From: Mytilinidion resinicola
Taxonomy: Eukaryota > Ascomycota > Dothideomycetes > Mytilinidiales > Mytilinidiaceae
Direction: 5' to 3'
DNA length: 64,000 bases
Assembly (NCBI RefSeq): GCF_010093595.1
Contig: NW_022985446.1
Location: 770,151 to 834,150 of the forward strand
Shown: positions 35,141 to 48,264 of the stretch, piece after piece
How positions within the stretch are numbered: the first letter of the stretch is position 1
How the letters are laid out: each line of letters opens with the position of its first letter
Position numbers and translations under genes: made by a program
Notes under the pieces: model-generated
Told to the model about the DNA's origin: nothing
The model's database searches: none
What the model saw: only the letters and a program-made list of their open reading frames with translations

Positions 35141-35353
35141 GGACATCAATGACAAGTCATTGTAACGATGCCTTCCAGAAAATGCAAGAAGCAATGATCG
35201 ATCATATATAACATTCTCCCTCCAAGTCAAGCCGAACGATAGTTACAAAGCCTGTGTGAGACCCTATTGCAAGCGTGCTACCATTATTACTAGTTCGTCA
35301 GCTTGACGACCATCAGGGAGCAAAACTACTCTTTTCTCGCAACGTGTTATCCA

Positions 35354-38300
35354 CTAGTCTTTGACGTCTGGCTTCCAAAGCGGGACGCCACTCGAAGGAG
35401 CTGCTGTACTAACAGGGTTCAGGTCGTCTTCTTCTAGTAGCGTGCCGGATTTTAGGTCCCAAACCTGCCCGTATGCCGACCCCTGTGTTCTTAATGCGAT
35501 CTTCCAGCCGTCACTCGAGAACGCCACTAACCGAATGTATCCTGTAAAATCTTTGAGCGTGTGTGGTAGGGAGCCTGACCCTGCGTCCCATATCCGCACA
35601 GTCGTATCTTCAGATCCTGATACAATCTTCTGACCGTTAGGAGAGAACGCGATCGCCCAAACCTTCTCAGAATGGCCTGTAGGCGTCTGTAGGTCCATAT
35701 CTAGCCCTGCAGCCCATACCCGCGCGGTATTATCATTGGATCCAGATACGACCTTCTGGCCGTCGCCTGAGAACGCGACTGAGGTAACCTGGTCCAAGTG
35801 GCCTCTAGACGTCTGTAGTAGCGAACTTGACCCTACGTCCCACACCCGTACGGTCTTGTCCTGATGTCCGGATACGACCTTTTGGCCGATGGCCGAGAGT
35901 GCCACTGACCAGACCTCGCTGCGCACTACCTCGTTGTTTACATCGCGTGGATGTAGTGGCGAGCCTGGCCTTGCGTCCCATATCCGCACAGCGAAATCCA
36001 AAGACCCGGACACAATCGTCTGGCTACCTCTTGAGAACGCCACTGAAGTGACTAGGACTGAGTAGCCTTCGAGCGCATGCAGCAGCGAGCCAGACTGTGC
36101 GTCCCATATCCGCACGGTATAATCTTCGGCAGATGCAACTTTCTGCGCGTCGCCTGAGAACGCTACGGACAGGACCGAGTCTAAATGGCCTTCCAGCGTC
36201 TGTGGTAGCGAGCTCTGTGGTAGCGAGATTAACCCTATATCCCATACCCGCGCAATACAGTCATCGGACCCAGACAAGATCTTCCGGCCGTCGTCTGAGA
36301 ATGCTACGGACAAAATCGTCGAGTTGCCTTCGAGCGTGTGTAGTAGTGAGCCTGACCTTGCGTCCCATATCCGCACGGTTTTATCACCGGATCCAGATAC
36401 GATCATCTAGCCGTCACCCGAGAAAGCTACAGAACAGACCCAGTCTAAGTGACCTTCTAGCGTCTGCAATAGCGAGCCGGACCGTGCGTCCCATATCCGC
36501 GCGGTTTTATCATTGGATCCAGACACAATCTTCTGGCCGTCGCCCGAGGAAGCTACGGATTGGACCGTGTCCAAGTGGCCTTCGAGAGTCTGCAGCAGTG
36601 AGGTCCAGTTTTCTGGGACTGATGGCTTAAGCTTGACCCACGATGGAATTTGTCCTTCGAAAAGTGCCCTGACCTTGCTCTTAGATGGGCTGAATATCAG
36701 AGCAGCACAATACGTCTGAAGTGGCGCCTGGATGATAGTAGAACGATGCGTCATACCGAAGCGGTATACGTCACGGACTAAATCGAACAATCGTTGGTGG
36801 TTTGGGATCTGAAACAAAGTTAACAAGCGCGTAGACTAGGAAAGGGAAATTCACCTGGACTAGGTCATGTAAAGTTACCAGCATCGAAGTATTTTCGTCC
36901 ATTTTCCTCAACAGACTGAGCACTTCGAACCAGTGAAGGAAATGTTGCTTGAGGAATGTACACACTGTCTCAAGAAGAGAAGGGTCGACGAGGCTCTTTT
37001 GCAAGTGGCGAATCCAATATGAGCAAGCATATTGCAGCTGTGCGGGAATGCACTCTTCGACCTTGCTTCGATCAACTTCCTCTGCAAGAGTGCCTGGTAA
37101 GCGTAGATTGCAAATATCTTTCCGTAAGCTCTTAGACATAGTCTCAAGGCAGCTTCGTGTCAAATCTGTATGTGTCTTTTTCCCATCAACCCAGAACCGA
37201 AGATCGGTACAACTTTTTTCATCGGGAAGGAAGTCGCGAAAGGATGGGTGAATTAGTTAGGGAGCGACTTCAGTAAGGTTCGACACGTCCAAGACCGATC
37301 CGAGCTCATTCAATGTGATCTTCACTTCCTCTTCCGGATCCTCCCTCTCATCTTTCTCATTATCGCCGCCACTCTCGTCGTTCTCGTCACTCTCGTCGTC
37401 CTCGTCGCTCTTGTCGTCCTCGTCGTCCTCTTCGTTGTTGGTGTCCCTCTGTCCTCTACCTCCACTTTCCCCTCCTCCGGCTGGGAGTAGATGAGATAGA
37501 TCTCTTACGCGTAGTGACTCGCATAAGATCACAATGTATCCCACGACTTTTCTGAACCTTTCTAAGACCCTTGGCTGATCGTATAGCTCGCAGTCACTCA
37601 AAATCGACTGCGTTAGAACCTGCATGTACATCTTATCAAGTTTCTGCCGTTGTGAGTTGCCGCGAACACTCTTCTTCAGAAGTGTTGACAACTGCTTCTT
37701 CGGAAGAAAATTCGTGTCCCCAATGAACTTGCACGCAGTCGCAGCATAGATGAAGAGGCCATTGGCTTTCTGCACCAGCTTTTCCACATCTTTGACTTTT
37801 GGCCAGTCTTCCGCAAGGCCGCTTTTTTTACGGACTAGCGTGAGCTCATGCTGTAAAAAAGCCGAAATATCTCGTCCTGTTTCTTCCTGAAACGTGCTCC
37901 AAGGTCGATTGGCTGCTCTGGCCTGCTCGTGACGAAAATTCGTAGCTTGACGTTGCCGACATCCCTTGAATTCTTGAAAAGCTGAAGGAGTAATTGAACA
38001 TCGTCCTGATTGTCGCATTCATCTAGCGCATCGATAACAAAGATTATGACTAACGGAGTATCGATTTCGGACAATGGCTTCCGGATGAAATACTCCCATT
38101 GGTCTTTCGTCCGCTCGCTGTTTGGATGATCAGCTATCGCTTTTGCATGCGTTCAGCGATACCAGGACTAAAATTGGACAGCTGGAATGCGAGGGTCGAC
38201 ACAAACTTGGAGGCATCGGCGAGAGCACCCTTGCCTTTCGCGAAGAAGAAACTGGCTCAAGTTGTCCTCTTTCGGAGAAGCGGCGCGCAACGGTGCGGGC

Positions 38301-39844
38301 GATTGTGGATTTTCCCGTCCCTGCCATTCCACTAAGCCAGAACACGTGTTGGCCATGAGGCGTCTCACTCCATTCGTAAATCAAGCGGAGCATACTGGCC
38401 CGCGTATCCTTCAGACACAGTGGCTCATGCTGAAGCCTATTGGAATCAAAGGCGGCGCCTTCGGCACGCGGCAACCTATGTAAATATCTTTCTCGTTCTT
38501 CACGATGCGAGCGCTGCTCGATTGACCAGAGAAGAGATAAGCATGACTTAGTAAGAAACCAGGAGGGAATCTCACCTCAACGCTGATTTCCATTTTCCTC
38601 ATCGAATCGACCAATGTTGATGTTTTGACATTGATTGCCATAATCATATGGCCATCAATTACATGCAGGTCTTTACTAATGCTTTGTTCACACTCCTTCA
38701 CCTCGGTGAGCATAGCTTTCCAGTCATCGGCGAGCACAATATCTCTGAAGGAGCGAGATATTTTGACCCGTGTACATTGGTAGGCGAGTCGAATTTGATG
38801 TTCTAGTATTTGAGAATATAGCTTTACTGTTTTGGATTCGAAGGCGACTTCAAGTTGTTGTACTTCAGTCTCGCTGAAGTAGACTGCGTTAGTTTCTATG
38901 GGTAACTAAGGAGCGTGGGGGTAGATTACACTTGCGGTGTTGTTGGAGATGTGAATATGTTGCCTTCCCTGTAAGTGATCTCTATGGTCCTGAATCAGAT
39001 GAGCAGATCCGAAATGTACTCAAGACCATCAAGCGCGTCAATGTCCTGGGTAGCTGGATTCAAAAGCAACTATACAGCCTCTTCAGTACCTGGAGTTGCT
39101 ATTATATAACGGCTGAGTAGAGTTACCGGAAGCAGGACCGAGACGCCAGCCCATGCGAGTGCTGCGTGTGGTTCTAAACTAGCAGCAGCAGTAATGAAAT
39201 CTTTGGCATAGATGATTGCAGAAATAATTTTGTCGACTTTCTCTTTGATAACGTACGTCTCTTTACCGATGGTGAGCCTAGCACGAGCTGCTTCCACGGC
39301 TTAGCGTTTCACGTCAACAAGCTTTTCGAGTTTCATTTCCCGTTCTCTGTCTTTCAAAGGTATCTCCTTAGCCTTTGTAGATGTCTCTTTACTGAATGCA
39401 TCTATAGACGTAGTTAGCCTGTCGGTGGAATACAAAAGCGTAGATACAATGACAGGTCAGAAGTCTGTGCATACGTCATTGCCACAGCTTGGGGTACCCC
39501 CCCAGGCGTGATGTCAGGTTTCAAGTAGTGCAAATTAGACTGACTCTTGAGTAACTGGCTGCGTACTCGCTGGGCTCCTCCTCGCAGTGGTGTCTAGTGA
39601 GCAATTTTGGGGCCAAGCAAGTGATAGGCCCGTATGCCCAGACTTATGGCCTAGTACTGTAACGAGGCCGATGCTGCGCAAACTGACCTGGCTGAGTAGA
39701 GTCCTGCGAAGACGGTGGGGTTTCCAGAAACTTCTCATACCCGTCCATGAGCTTCTTCTTGTCCTTGTCATTCCGAAATAGATTGTAGGCTTCGTCCCAC
39801 AGATCTTTTGGCGTCTGCTTCTGTAGGCGAGGCTGCAACATCAT
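35354..39844 (-). pseudogene. NACHT-WD40 (NWD-type) receptor pseudogene
   Basis: An NLR-type STAND receptor in ruins but still full length. From 39844 down: N-terminal NWD domain (PKDLWDEAYNLFRNDKDKKK, then AARARLTIGKETYVIKEKVD), NACHT P-loop GMAGTGKST (about 38304-38330), Walker B VIIFVIDALDECDN and TSRP sensor, the post-NACHT region ending HPSFRDFLPDEKS, and nine WD40 repeats (NDKTARIWD, GDKTVRIWD, EDYTVRIWD and so on) to the stop at 35354. Lesions: TAA 39301-39303, TGA about 38996-38998, frameshifts near 38250, near 38145 and near 37880 (with a deletion), TAA 37257-37259, TAG 36407-36409. All four stops fit C-to-T changes of Gln or Arg codons. It has several residual introns. Confidence 0.88.
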
Positions 39845-40822
39845 CCTCTAGCCCAACTTTCGACTCATCTACGAGCTTTTGAGAGGCGTGAGCATTTCAG
39901 CTAAGTTATAGGCTCATAGCTATCGCTCACCGCGCTACCAGGCTGCACTACCGGCTTTGCGGATCTCTACCTAGATCCGAGGCGTTTTGTTCGACTCCAT
40001 GGGGCCATTTCTGCAATTACCAAAAAAAAAAAGCGACTGGGTCTCTCGGAGTCTATCCTCAAAGGTTGAGCTTCTCAAAATTGGGCGAGAATCAACCGTG
40101 TTGGAATAAGTCAGCTAATGAGTCGTTAGCACCGCGAGCTTAGAGGAAACGCGGATCCTCTTCAGCTCGTCAAGGGTTGTCATGCAAGTGCAGCTTTATC
40201 CGAGGCATTTAATTCGTGGCTGTGTCTGGTTGGTCCAGACTTTCCAGCGTTGGCGAGTGTGGCGCTCCGGAACAGTATACCTACATTACTAGGTAGGTAT
40301 TCCCGATTGCCTTATGTAGCCTAGTGCCTTGGCAAGCTCATACTACTTATTGTAGGTAGGCGCCTCTGTTTGCTCTCTAGACCCCATCAATACACACACC
40401 AGCGCAACAATTAAATACGCTCTTTAAGAAGACGCAGACTAGAGACTGACACGTGAAAAGACGGATCGCAAGCAAGCAAAACGAAAGAGAAATAAGTAGA
40501 CCAACAATTCAGGACCGCGGTTCCCTAGTATTATTTTTCTCATAAAACGAGATTATACAAACCCCGATACCTTTCTCAGGACCATCACCCACAAGTTCTT
40601 ATCCAACACCATTGACCACAGGCATACAATCCGGCCCCCATCGCATTAAACTTTACGCAACACGCTCAGACATTGCCGTGTCACCAGCCCAAGATCCCAC
40701 GCTATGCACAACCCAGGAACTCCGCTAACCCAACCAAGTCCAAAGTACGCCGCGCTCAAAAACATAAAGGAGTATCAACAGGAAAACGTCGTAAACATCC
40801 CACGCTAAATATTCACATACTA
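39845..40822. other. Intergenic, no gene seen
   Basis: Upstream of the NLR pseudogene and downstream of the kelch gene. Holds a short A-run (40021-40032) and CTAGGTAGGTA-type motifs near 40300-40360. No ORF with features. Confidence 0.5.
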
Positions 40823-43241
40823 TTAAAACTGCCTCTGTCCACCGGCAAACTCGTCATCCTGCACCTCAACAAACCGCCCCCTGATCGGCCGCTGCTCGCC
40901 ACTCACTGACCGCACATTCAGCGGTTGCGGGTAGAAGTGCGCAGGCGTGTTGGTCTTGCTAGGCGGGGAGTCGTAGTCGTCCGGGTTCACGCTCTCGTAG
41001 CCACCCCGTGTTGTCGCTGAGGTAGGGGTGACAGGCGCAGGGACGGCGAGAGATGGGGAGCGGGGTGGTGGGAAGTGCTCGCTAGCCATGGCGTCGCGGG
41101 AGGGGTCGTACGGAGGGTTGGAGAGGGTACGGCGATGTTGGTGTTGCTGCTGCTGGGCGTAGGCGGCGGCGTATTGAGGATCGTTGGGGGAGAGTTGGGG
41201 GTCGTATTGCTGCTGTGGTTGGTCTTGGTAGCCTTGCGGGTAGGTGCCTGGGGGATATGCGGATGGCGGGTAGGTTACTGGAGGGTATGGCTGCGGTGGG
41301 TATGAAGTATGTGGGCTTGAGGGGTAGCTGCCTTGTTGCGTTGGATAAGCAGATATTGGGGTATTGTATTCAGCGGCGCGATTAGGTGGAGTTCCGTAAG
41401 GAGAGGGCTGATGATTGTAGGATGGAGCAGCGCTTTGGGCACCGGGAGAGTGAGAGTTACCCCACTTCGAGGGGTTCTCGGCAACGGCGCTCATTTCGGT
41501 AGCCGAGTTGTTCACTGGAAGCTCCACGGGTGGTGGAGGTGGAGCCTGGGGTGCTGGCTTGTTCTTGAGGTTCTTCTTGTGGCGATGAAGACAGAAGAGC
41601 GCGAGGAGGAGTACGAGTATAAGGAAAGCAAGACCGCCAACTGTACCTCCGGCGATGGCACCGACGTGGCTATTATGGTGACTCGTGCCATTCCCTGGTG
41701 CTGAGGTTCCACTCGGGAAATACCGTGTTGCCGTACGAGCAGCAAACGTGGGAACACGAGTAAAGTAGACAGAAAGATCGGGGTTGCTCCAATCGCTCAC
41801 GGGCTTCGTAGCTGTTGCTCCGCCAGTAGGTCTGCACATTGTTAGAACTGTCTCAGCACAGGGGACTTCCTCACTTACCCGCCACCAATTACTGAAATGA
41901 TCGGCGTAGGAACGAGGTATTTGGTGATATTCGGATGATACTGGTCCCACAGCGAGTTTGCAGGGCCATTCTCGCCCAAATTCATGTTATGGGTTCCCCA
42001 TACGTTCGGAGAGTCGCAGCTGTCAGTATTCGCAAAGTAGCCTCCGATGACAAGCATTTGCGAGTTGTCGATAACGTTGCAGCTGCTGATGCCATGGGGG
42101 GACGTCCCTTCTCCGTACACCTTCACCCACTTGAAAGAAGGTACGCTAAGAACGTAGGCGTCATCGAATCCAGTGATGTTATGAATACCTTGTCCGCCGT
42201 AGAGGTAGCTGCCTGCGTCAGTTCCCAGATGCCAGGAGCAGGTCGTGGCGGTGTGTCTTACATGTTATAAGATGAATGGTCGTCAGCCCACGTGACGCCA
42301 GCACAGAACTTCCGCCGCATGTCCGGAATGTCTCCGGTCGCGTTTTGAGTGTACCATTTCGATGATGCTACATCAAATAGATGAATTTCCTAGGCACAGT
42401 CAGCAAAGTGATCCAGCGCATATCACAAAACACCTTACACTCATGTTGGCGCCGACGACAGTCCCATCGTTATACGGGTCCTCCACGCCGCCGAAATACA
42501 CGAGCATTCCCCCGTCCGAAGCGGGCAGATACGACATTACACCTTCTGCTCTGCCCATGTTGTCTGGTCCAGTATTGTTTGTCCATGTGTTGGTGTTCAT
42601 GTCGTACTTGATGAGGTTACTTGTGGCAAGCGGAGCGCCATTCCATCCTGGCACTGTCTGATTGTTCATCCATCCACCATAGTAGAAGCCAAATCCAAGA
42701 TCATCTATCGTCGTGCCCGCGCCCCAAGCAACTCTTTCGATACCCTGCAGCACGCCGTCTGTGTGGTTCCACTGGTTCAACACGGTGTCGTACAGCCAGA
42801 ATGAAAAATCGTCAGGAGAATTTTGAAATTCTCCACCATATAGGTAGAATACTTTGTTGGCTTCGTCGGTCCATAATATGCCACCAGAAACGCTTGGTAT
42901 GGAGCTGTTCTTCGTCAAGTTCGCGTGTAGCTGGGGCATTCCCCCGTCGTCGGTGGTCGTGTTAAGGTCATTGTAGAGGAGCCATGTATCTTGCGCCAGG
43001 TCAGCAAGCGGTCTAATATTTGAGACCGATGTTTTGAACAGTACATACTAGTAAAGTTTGATGGATTTGCGGATATGGGATTCCATTGCACCAAGCCCCC
43101 GTCAATGTATAGTTTCCTATCAATAACAGCAGTCTGGTGTCCAAAGCGGCGGCAGAAATCGTTCAGAGGATCTTTGGTGTCTTGCAAGGATTTAGCGGCA
43201 AACACAAGGGCGACAACTATGCAAAACAGCGCGTGCGCCAT
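40823..43241 (-). CDS. Secreted-type kelch protein with TM anchor
   Basis: Five exons (43241-43049, 42989-42439, 42389-42262, 42208-41879, 41831-40823) join in frame to 736 aa. A signal peptide (HALFCIVVALVFAAKS) is followed by about six kelch-type blades across residues 25-370 (RKLYIDGGL, FYLYGGEF, GFYYGGW, MLVYFGGVED, IYLYGGQGI, QMLVIGGYF), with many NxT/S sites. A membrane helix (GAIAGGTVGGLAFLILVLLL) near 440 follows. The cytosolic tail is long, Pro/Tyr/Gln-rich (SYPPQPYPPVTYPPS) and disordered. An outside beta-propeller with an inside tail suggests a surface sensor or cell-wall-linked protein; this is inference. Fungal relatives are mostly unstudied. Confidence 0.87.
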
Positions 43242-45247
43242 GGTCGAGTCAAATCACAGGCTCTAAATGGCATAAAGGAATGCCCGTGGAGTGTGGCAGG
43301 GCCGCATGAGAGGGAGGGGAGACGAAGACACGAGAACCAGCAGCTTGGGATGAGGAAAGACGTGTGGCAGCACAGGGCTGAAGGGTGGGTGGAGAGATGG
43401 AGGAGATCTTCAGCAGTCTTACTTGATTGACCGCGCCCCAGGATGGCGCTGACAGTGACACAGCGGCAGGTCCCTCGTCTGCCCTCGGTGGACGTGCGGC
43501 GCCCTGCCGCCGAATCCAATGGGCTGAGGGCTGAGCGTTGAAGGGTGAGAGCCAAGACCGTGGTGGAGGCTGCGGCATCCTGGCATGGTGGCTCTCACGA
43601 GACAACGCGGCTGCGCTGTCGAGCTGCATGCCAGCATCTAGACGCCCTCTCGACCTCGCATGGCGGCCGTAGCCGTTTGAAATTTCCGCTCATCTCGATC
43701 AAACAGCGCGAGCCGGCGTGGCCTCGGTATGCAAGAGAGAGTGCGGTGAGGTCCTTCAACCTCACAGCCGCACGCCGGGGGAACTGCAGGCGGCGAAGTA
43801 AGCACCGCGCCTCTTCCTCCCGCCGTCGCTCTTGACTCGTTCGATGTTGCGACTGGCCGGGGGGACATGGTGCCCATCTCGGGACGAACACGATATCGGT
43901 GACGTTCCGCGATGGAGGCAGTTGGCAACGACTGCCAGCGGGAGCACAGAATCGACCCAGAAGCACGAGCGCGATGACGGGCCGTTGCACAAGTTCACGA
44001 TTTGTGCGCCGGTCTAGCCATGGGGAAAAAGGCGACCTATGGTTGGGAACATCACGCCAATACTGCTGACATCCTGTTGACTGTTCTGTACAACTTCAAT
44101 GATATCACATTACAGTGAACCTTGCCGAATAAAGTCGGGACAACTCTAGGCTTGATGCTGCCAGATGTCTCCTGACCAAACGGAGGGCCCCATCCTCCGT
44201 ACACGACGTCGTTACTTCCACGAGAATTTCCGAGGATGCTTGTCTTTCATGTGGCTCCTTGCGGTTCATGTTCAGGCGTCCTGCCATCCCTGATGTGGGA
44301 TAGAGACGGCTTTTTTAAGATAAGATCAGTGCTTATTTCCACACACTACCCACGGCTTAAGCCAGAGGACGGTCCGATAAGGTGAATTCCGGCACGCGCA
44401 ATAGGAACAGGCAATGGATCCCGTCCCGTTTCACATTTTCTCGCCGCAAGAGACTGTCTGCCGTTGTGAAGGGTTGTGAAGGAAGCTTAATCAGGAGGGC
44501 ACGGGGGTCGTGGGGATCTCCAGCATGAGGCTGTGTAAAACTCAAATAGAACAGCACCTCGCGCTTCCCCGGACCTCAATATTGACATCAGAGCGTCAAG
44601 TAAGACACAGCCTTTGCAACCAAAACCACGAGCCAACGGTCCGAATAGCAATTGCACATTCGGAGGAAAATCTGTTGCCCTAAAAGCGAACCCGAAGCTC
44701 TCAAGCGCTCGCTGCGCGTCAGAAAAGACACAGCCACGCGGATCGTGAGCCCCAGGATTAGAAAGGAACTTCGTCGTTCTCGGTCAATCGAAAATATGGA
44801 CAGCCAACGGAGATGTTTGCGACCGCCCAGGAGCATTGGAGACCTTAGTTATATGTAACGTGGAGGAAGCGACGGGCGCGGAGAAGAGTTTTTGACGTCG
44901 GTGGTGCACGGCCTGGCGCTAGTCCAGTTCGGTGTGTCACGGGCTTGACCAAATTCCTTTCGAGGTTCAAGCGTGATGGCAAGCGGTAAGCGCAGTATTG
45001 AGAAGGCTCACTACATCGTGACAAGTCTGACCGATGTGGAGTCTTTCGGGTTGTCCGATCACATCGCAGGTCCCTCAGTAGACTTCACGTCATTGCCGAA
45101 ATGCTAGATGCCATTGTATTGATACTGGAAGTAGACCGTAATCAAATAGCAAGTGTTGGTCCGTAAGCCAGCCCCTACATGCTATTATGGTGTCTTTTTC
45201 GAAGCCATGCCAAGATTCGCTTCATGATGTCCATCGCCAATAGGCTT
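43242..45247. other. Intergenic, no gene seen
   Basis: The GC-rich part at 43249-44020 is open in several frames on both strands at once, which is what composition alone gives; none has features. The rest shows nothing. Confidence 0.5.
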
Positions 45248-47186
45248 TCAATGCACACTAGGCAAGATCCGAGTCGAGAAGACAGAATTAAAATCGACTT
45301 TAATCAGCCCCCATCGGGCTCCTTTCTTCACGTCTAAGTTCTCTTTCTCAAGGAGACCGCCAGCCATGTGATTACCACGTGTAACTTCAATTCCCCACTC
45401 GCTGAAAGTCCATAGGCCAGCTCGCCCACAACTTCGCTCTATGAAACATAAATCTAAGCGTTGTAGATTGGTAGCAAATCGGTTTTGGTGAGAGCTATGG
45501 AAGAGACTCTCCACATCTCTTGCGATCGGCTCCTGAATGTCGAGCCGACACTCCTCGTCCACTCCACTGATATCACAAAGCACAAAAATCTTCACAGTTT
45601 TCAAGCTACTGAAGGAGACAGGCCAGGAATAGTCGCACAAAAACTGACTTTGTTGTTAGTATAAATTACTGCAAAATAAGCGCCGTACTCAATCAGAAAG
45701 AAAACTACAGATCAGGTTGGGTACCACGAATATACCCCAGTGACTGCGCTGAAGAACGGCCAACAATAGATCCATGAACGCTTGCGGGTGCAATTCTAAC
45801 GTTGGCATGATCCATAAACCGTCTAATTGGGGTATACAGCGGCTTCTATTCTGGAATGTGCACTGACCTGCTCAAATACTTCGTCGTTCATATCGATCTC
45901 AAGCTGCTCCAGGCCCTTCCAGACTCCCGCCAATTTTTCGAGATCCGAATTCCTCCATTCCGGACTGTGATATCTAGACAGGTCCACTGGCGCGCGGGCT
46001 GTGAGACTTTGCAATGATTTCGCCTGCTTAGATATAGCCGGCAACAAGACATTCCAGTCCATGCTCTCATTGATAATCGAGAGTGACTCTAAGCGATCTA
46101 TAGAGTTTATGAAATCGATGACTATAGCCGGATCATCATATCCATCAATGCATCCATTGTACGGCGCTTTTCGGAGACCGATATACAGTGATCGGAGATT
46201 TGGCAGTCGCCCGCAAAACCGCTTGAAGAAATGCGGAGGGCAACGGTTGCCTAGATCAAGGCATCTAAGGCGGCTCCAGTCCATGGAATATTCCAAAGCC
46301 TTACAGTGTTCTGGAGTGAAATCGTAGAAGCCAAGCTTGGTCTGGGCTTTCCCTGGCAGATTGAACTCCCGAAGCGGCGGCAGCCGGTCCTCCGCCTGAA
46401 GAGGCAGATTAAGGTTGTCTTGTTGCCAGTACTGAACGCTACGAATAGCAAACACCTGATCAGGAAGGTGGTTCCATGATTCGGTTGAGGCAATTTCCAG
46501 CTTCAGTATCCTGAGTCGGCTTTTTCCTACAAGTACTCGTCTCACTGCCTCAAGTTCGGACCGTGGTCGAAGAATGTAATTTGTAGCTCCGCTATCGACC
46601 ACTAGGTCCCCTACAGTATCGTAGAGGAAAACTAAGCATGTCAACGAATAGAGTGACGGAGAACCGAGAAGGCGCCAGTCTAGTGGTATTGACTCTCTTT
46701 CTGCCTCCGGTCTGCGAAGATTGTTAACGAAAAGGTTTGCATCTGGCCACCAGTTTTCAAGAGTTGATATAAAATCTTCAGGGATGTGTCGGTTCGCGTT
46801 CCAGGCAAAAGATTGGAGGTATTTGAGATTGCAAAGCACCTGCTCTAGCTTGAACCAGTCTTTGTCCCCTTTGAAATCAGATACTGTGATCTGCCTAACA
46901 TGCTTCGACAGGTCGTGGTTGGTATCGAGCAAGAGCATTATCAGCTGCTCTGAAGTGGCTGAAAGAGGTCCGTCGTCACTCAGTGTGATGGAGCGCCATC
47001 TGAAGGAATCTGCGAGGCGTTTGGCTCCTTTTGATACCAATGCTAATTGCTTGAAGGATTGTGGACAGTCGACATCGAGCTTCTCACCGTTAGCTATTGA
47101 AAGCTAAAACGCTTTAAAGAACATAAGAGGACCTGATCAAAGATAAGGCGCATAGAATCATCATTTAGGTTCATCAGATTCGCCAT
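45248..47186 (-). CDS. F-box/leucine-rich-like protein
   Basis: The main open frame (47040-45823) continues upstream through SFKQLALVSKGAKRLADSF, the usual end of an F-box; the ATG at 47186 gives LNDDSMRLIFDQ, its usual start. The body has irregular leucine-rich segments (LRCLDLGNR, LPNLRSLYIGLRK, RLESLSIIN, LEQLEIDMND). Such proteins bind Skp1 and choose ubiquitin-ligase targets. A second frame (45640-45248; SLKTVKIFVL, NLQRLDLCF, WTFSEWGIEVTRG) is probably the C-terminal exon. Two joints are unresolved: the obvious splice between the F-box halves would need a 29-nt intron (47104-47132), too short for fungi, and the path from 45823 to 45640 is not clear. It may carry a frameshift. Confidence 0.6.
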
Positions 47187-48264
47187 TATTGTGACAACCT
47201 TCGAGGTCTTCGCTGTAAGGTGACGATATGTCCGGCGAGTCTAGCTTCGCCTCTGTTTTTATAGATACCGGCGTTCAAATGATACCTTGGCGGCAAGGTT
47301 GGAATGGCATTAGCTCGAACCTAGGAGTAAGCAAAGACTTGCAACTAGGCTGCGAGTCCGAAATCGCGTGCAATGAGGACGAAGACGCGAAATCACTACT
47401 GCTGACCTTACAAGATGAAGCCCTTGGACCGCTCTCAGTACCTCTCCGTGTTCCTCTGCTTAGAAGTGTGTGTGTACGATGTTCCTGCGGAAAATGATCC
47501 GAAGAGTGTCGTCGAATGTCACTGCAATTTTGACTAACCCGACGCGGATAGCTCATGGCCCCACTTGAGAATTATTCCGTCAGCCTCTCCTTTGCCTCAC
47601 CTCGATCTACCATCACGATGTCTGAATTCTGCAAAAGGAATTCAACTTTTCATGGAGCTGAGATCGCTTCTGTCGCTCTGTCGCTCTGTCGCTCTGTCTC
47701 AACCTTTGTCTCCCAATGACTGATATGTCGACGATTGATAGAGCTACGGTTCTCCATACATTGCTACAGTATTTTCAGGCCGTTATTCTGTGCACTAAAG
47801 CATATTTCGAACGTGCTACTTTTATATCTCTCTGTCTCCTCAGTAAGCCGGCCTTGCAAGGCTTCAAGGCATTATGGCTGTTCTTGGCACACGCTGGTGG
47901 GAGAGTTGAAAACTAACAGCGGCCAATTCGACCCAGTCCGCCTGACCTTGGTCAGTTCCAGGTGTCCACTTGTCTGCATTGTCTCCTTGAATCCTCTAAA
48001 CCGGACCAGGGGCTCCACAATGTCGTCGAACAGAAAAGAAAGCAAGTAGAGACAAAAGCAGATATGATGGGTACAATAGAACCAAAGTCCGGGAGTTAGG
48101 GTGGAGATCCATGGTTCTTGGAGATCATATGACCGATACGTTCCAGAAATCTGTAATGTCCACATCTCACGTCTCCCACCTCTCGAAATTCAGCCCAACA
48201 CATCCTATTCAGGAATCTAGGGCCGAGTATAATTCCCACCACCAAGCTCCCTCTACAGGAACCC
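47187..48264. other. Intergenic, no gene seen
   Basis: An open frame at 47228-47497 has no features. A short TCGCTCTG octamer repeat lies near 47670-47698. Nothing else is seen. Confidence 0.5.

Larger units (their letters stand above)
32642..35353. other. Gene-poor block with repeats
   Basis: No ORF here has family features or a plausible exon chain. It contains an imperfect direct repeat (33088/33223) and one copy of a dispersed repeat (34915-35140). It lies between the housekeeping block and an NLR pseudogene and is probably degraded repeat DNA. Confidence 0.5.

Noticed and set aside
35354..36406. Independent seven-to-eight-blade WD40 gene
   Set aside because: Upstream sequence continues in the same frame through one TAG into an NLR backbone, and no ATG start with context is present; treated as part of the pseudogene.
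43249..43990. Cluster of overlapping frames in GC-rich DNA upstream of the kelch gene
   Set aside because: Open in several frames on both strands at once, no family features, no consistent start or splice pattern.
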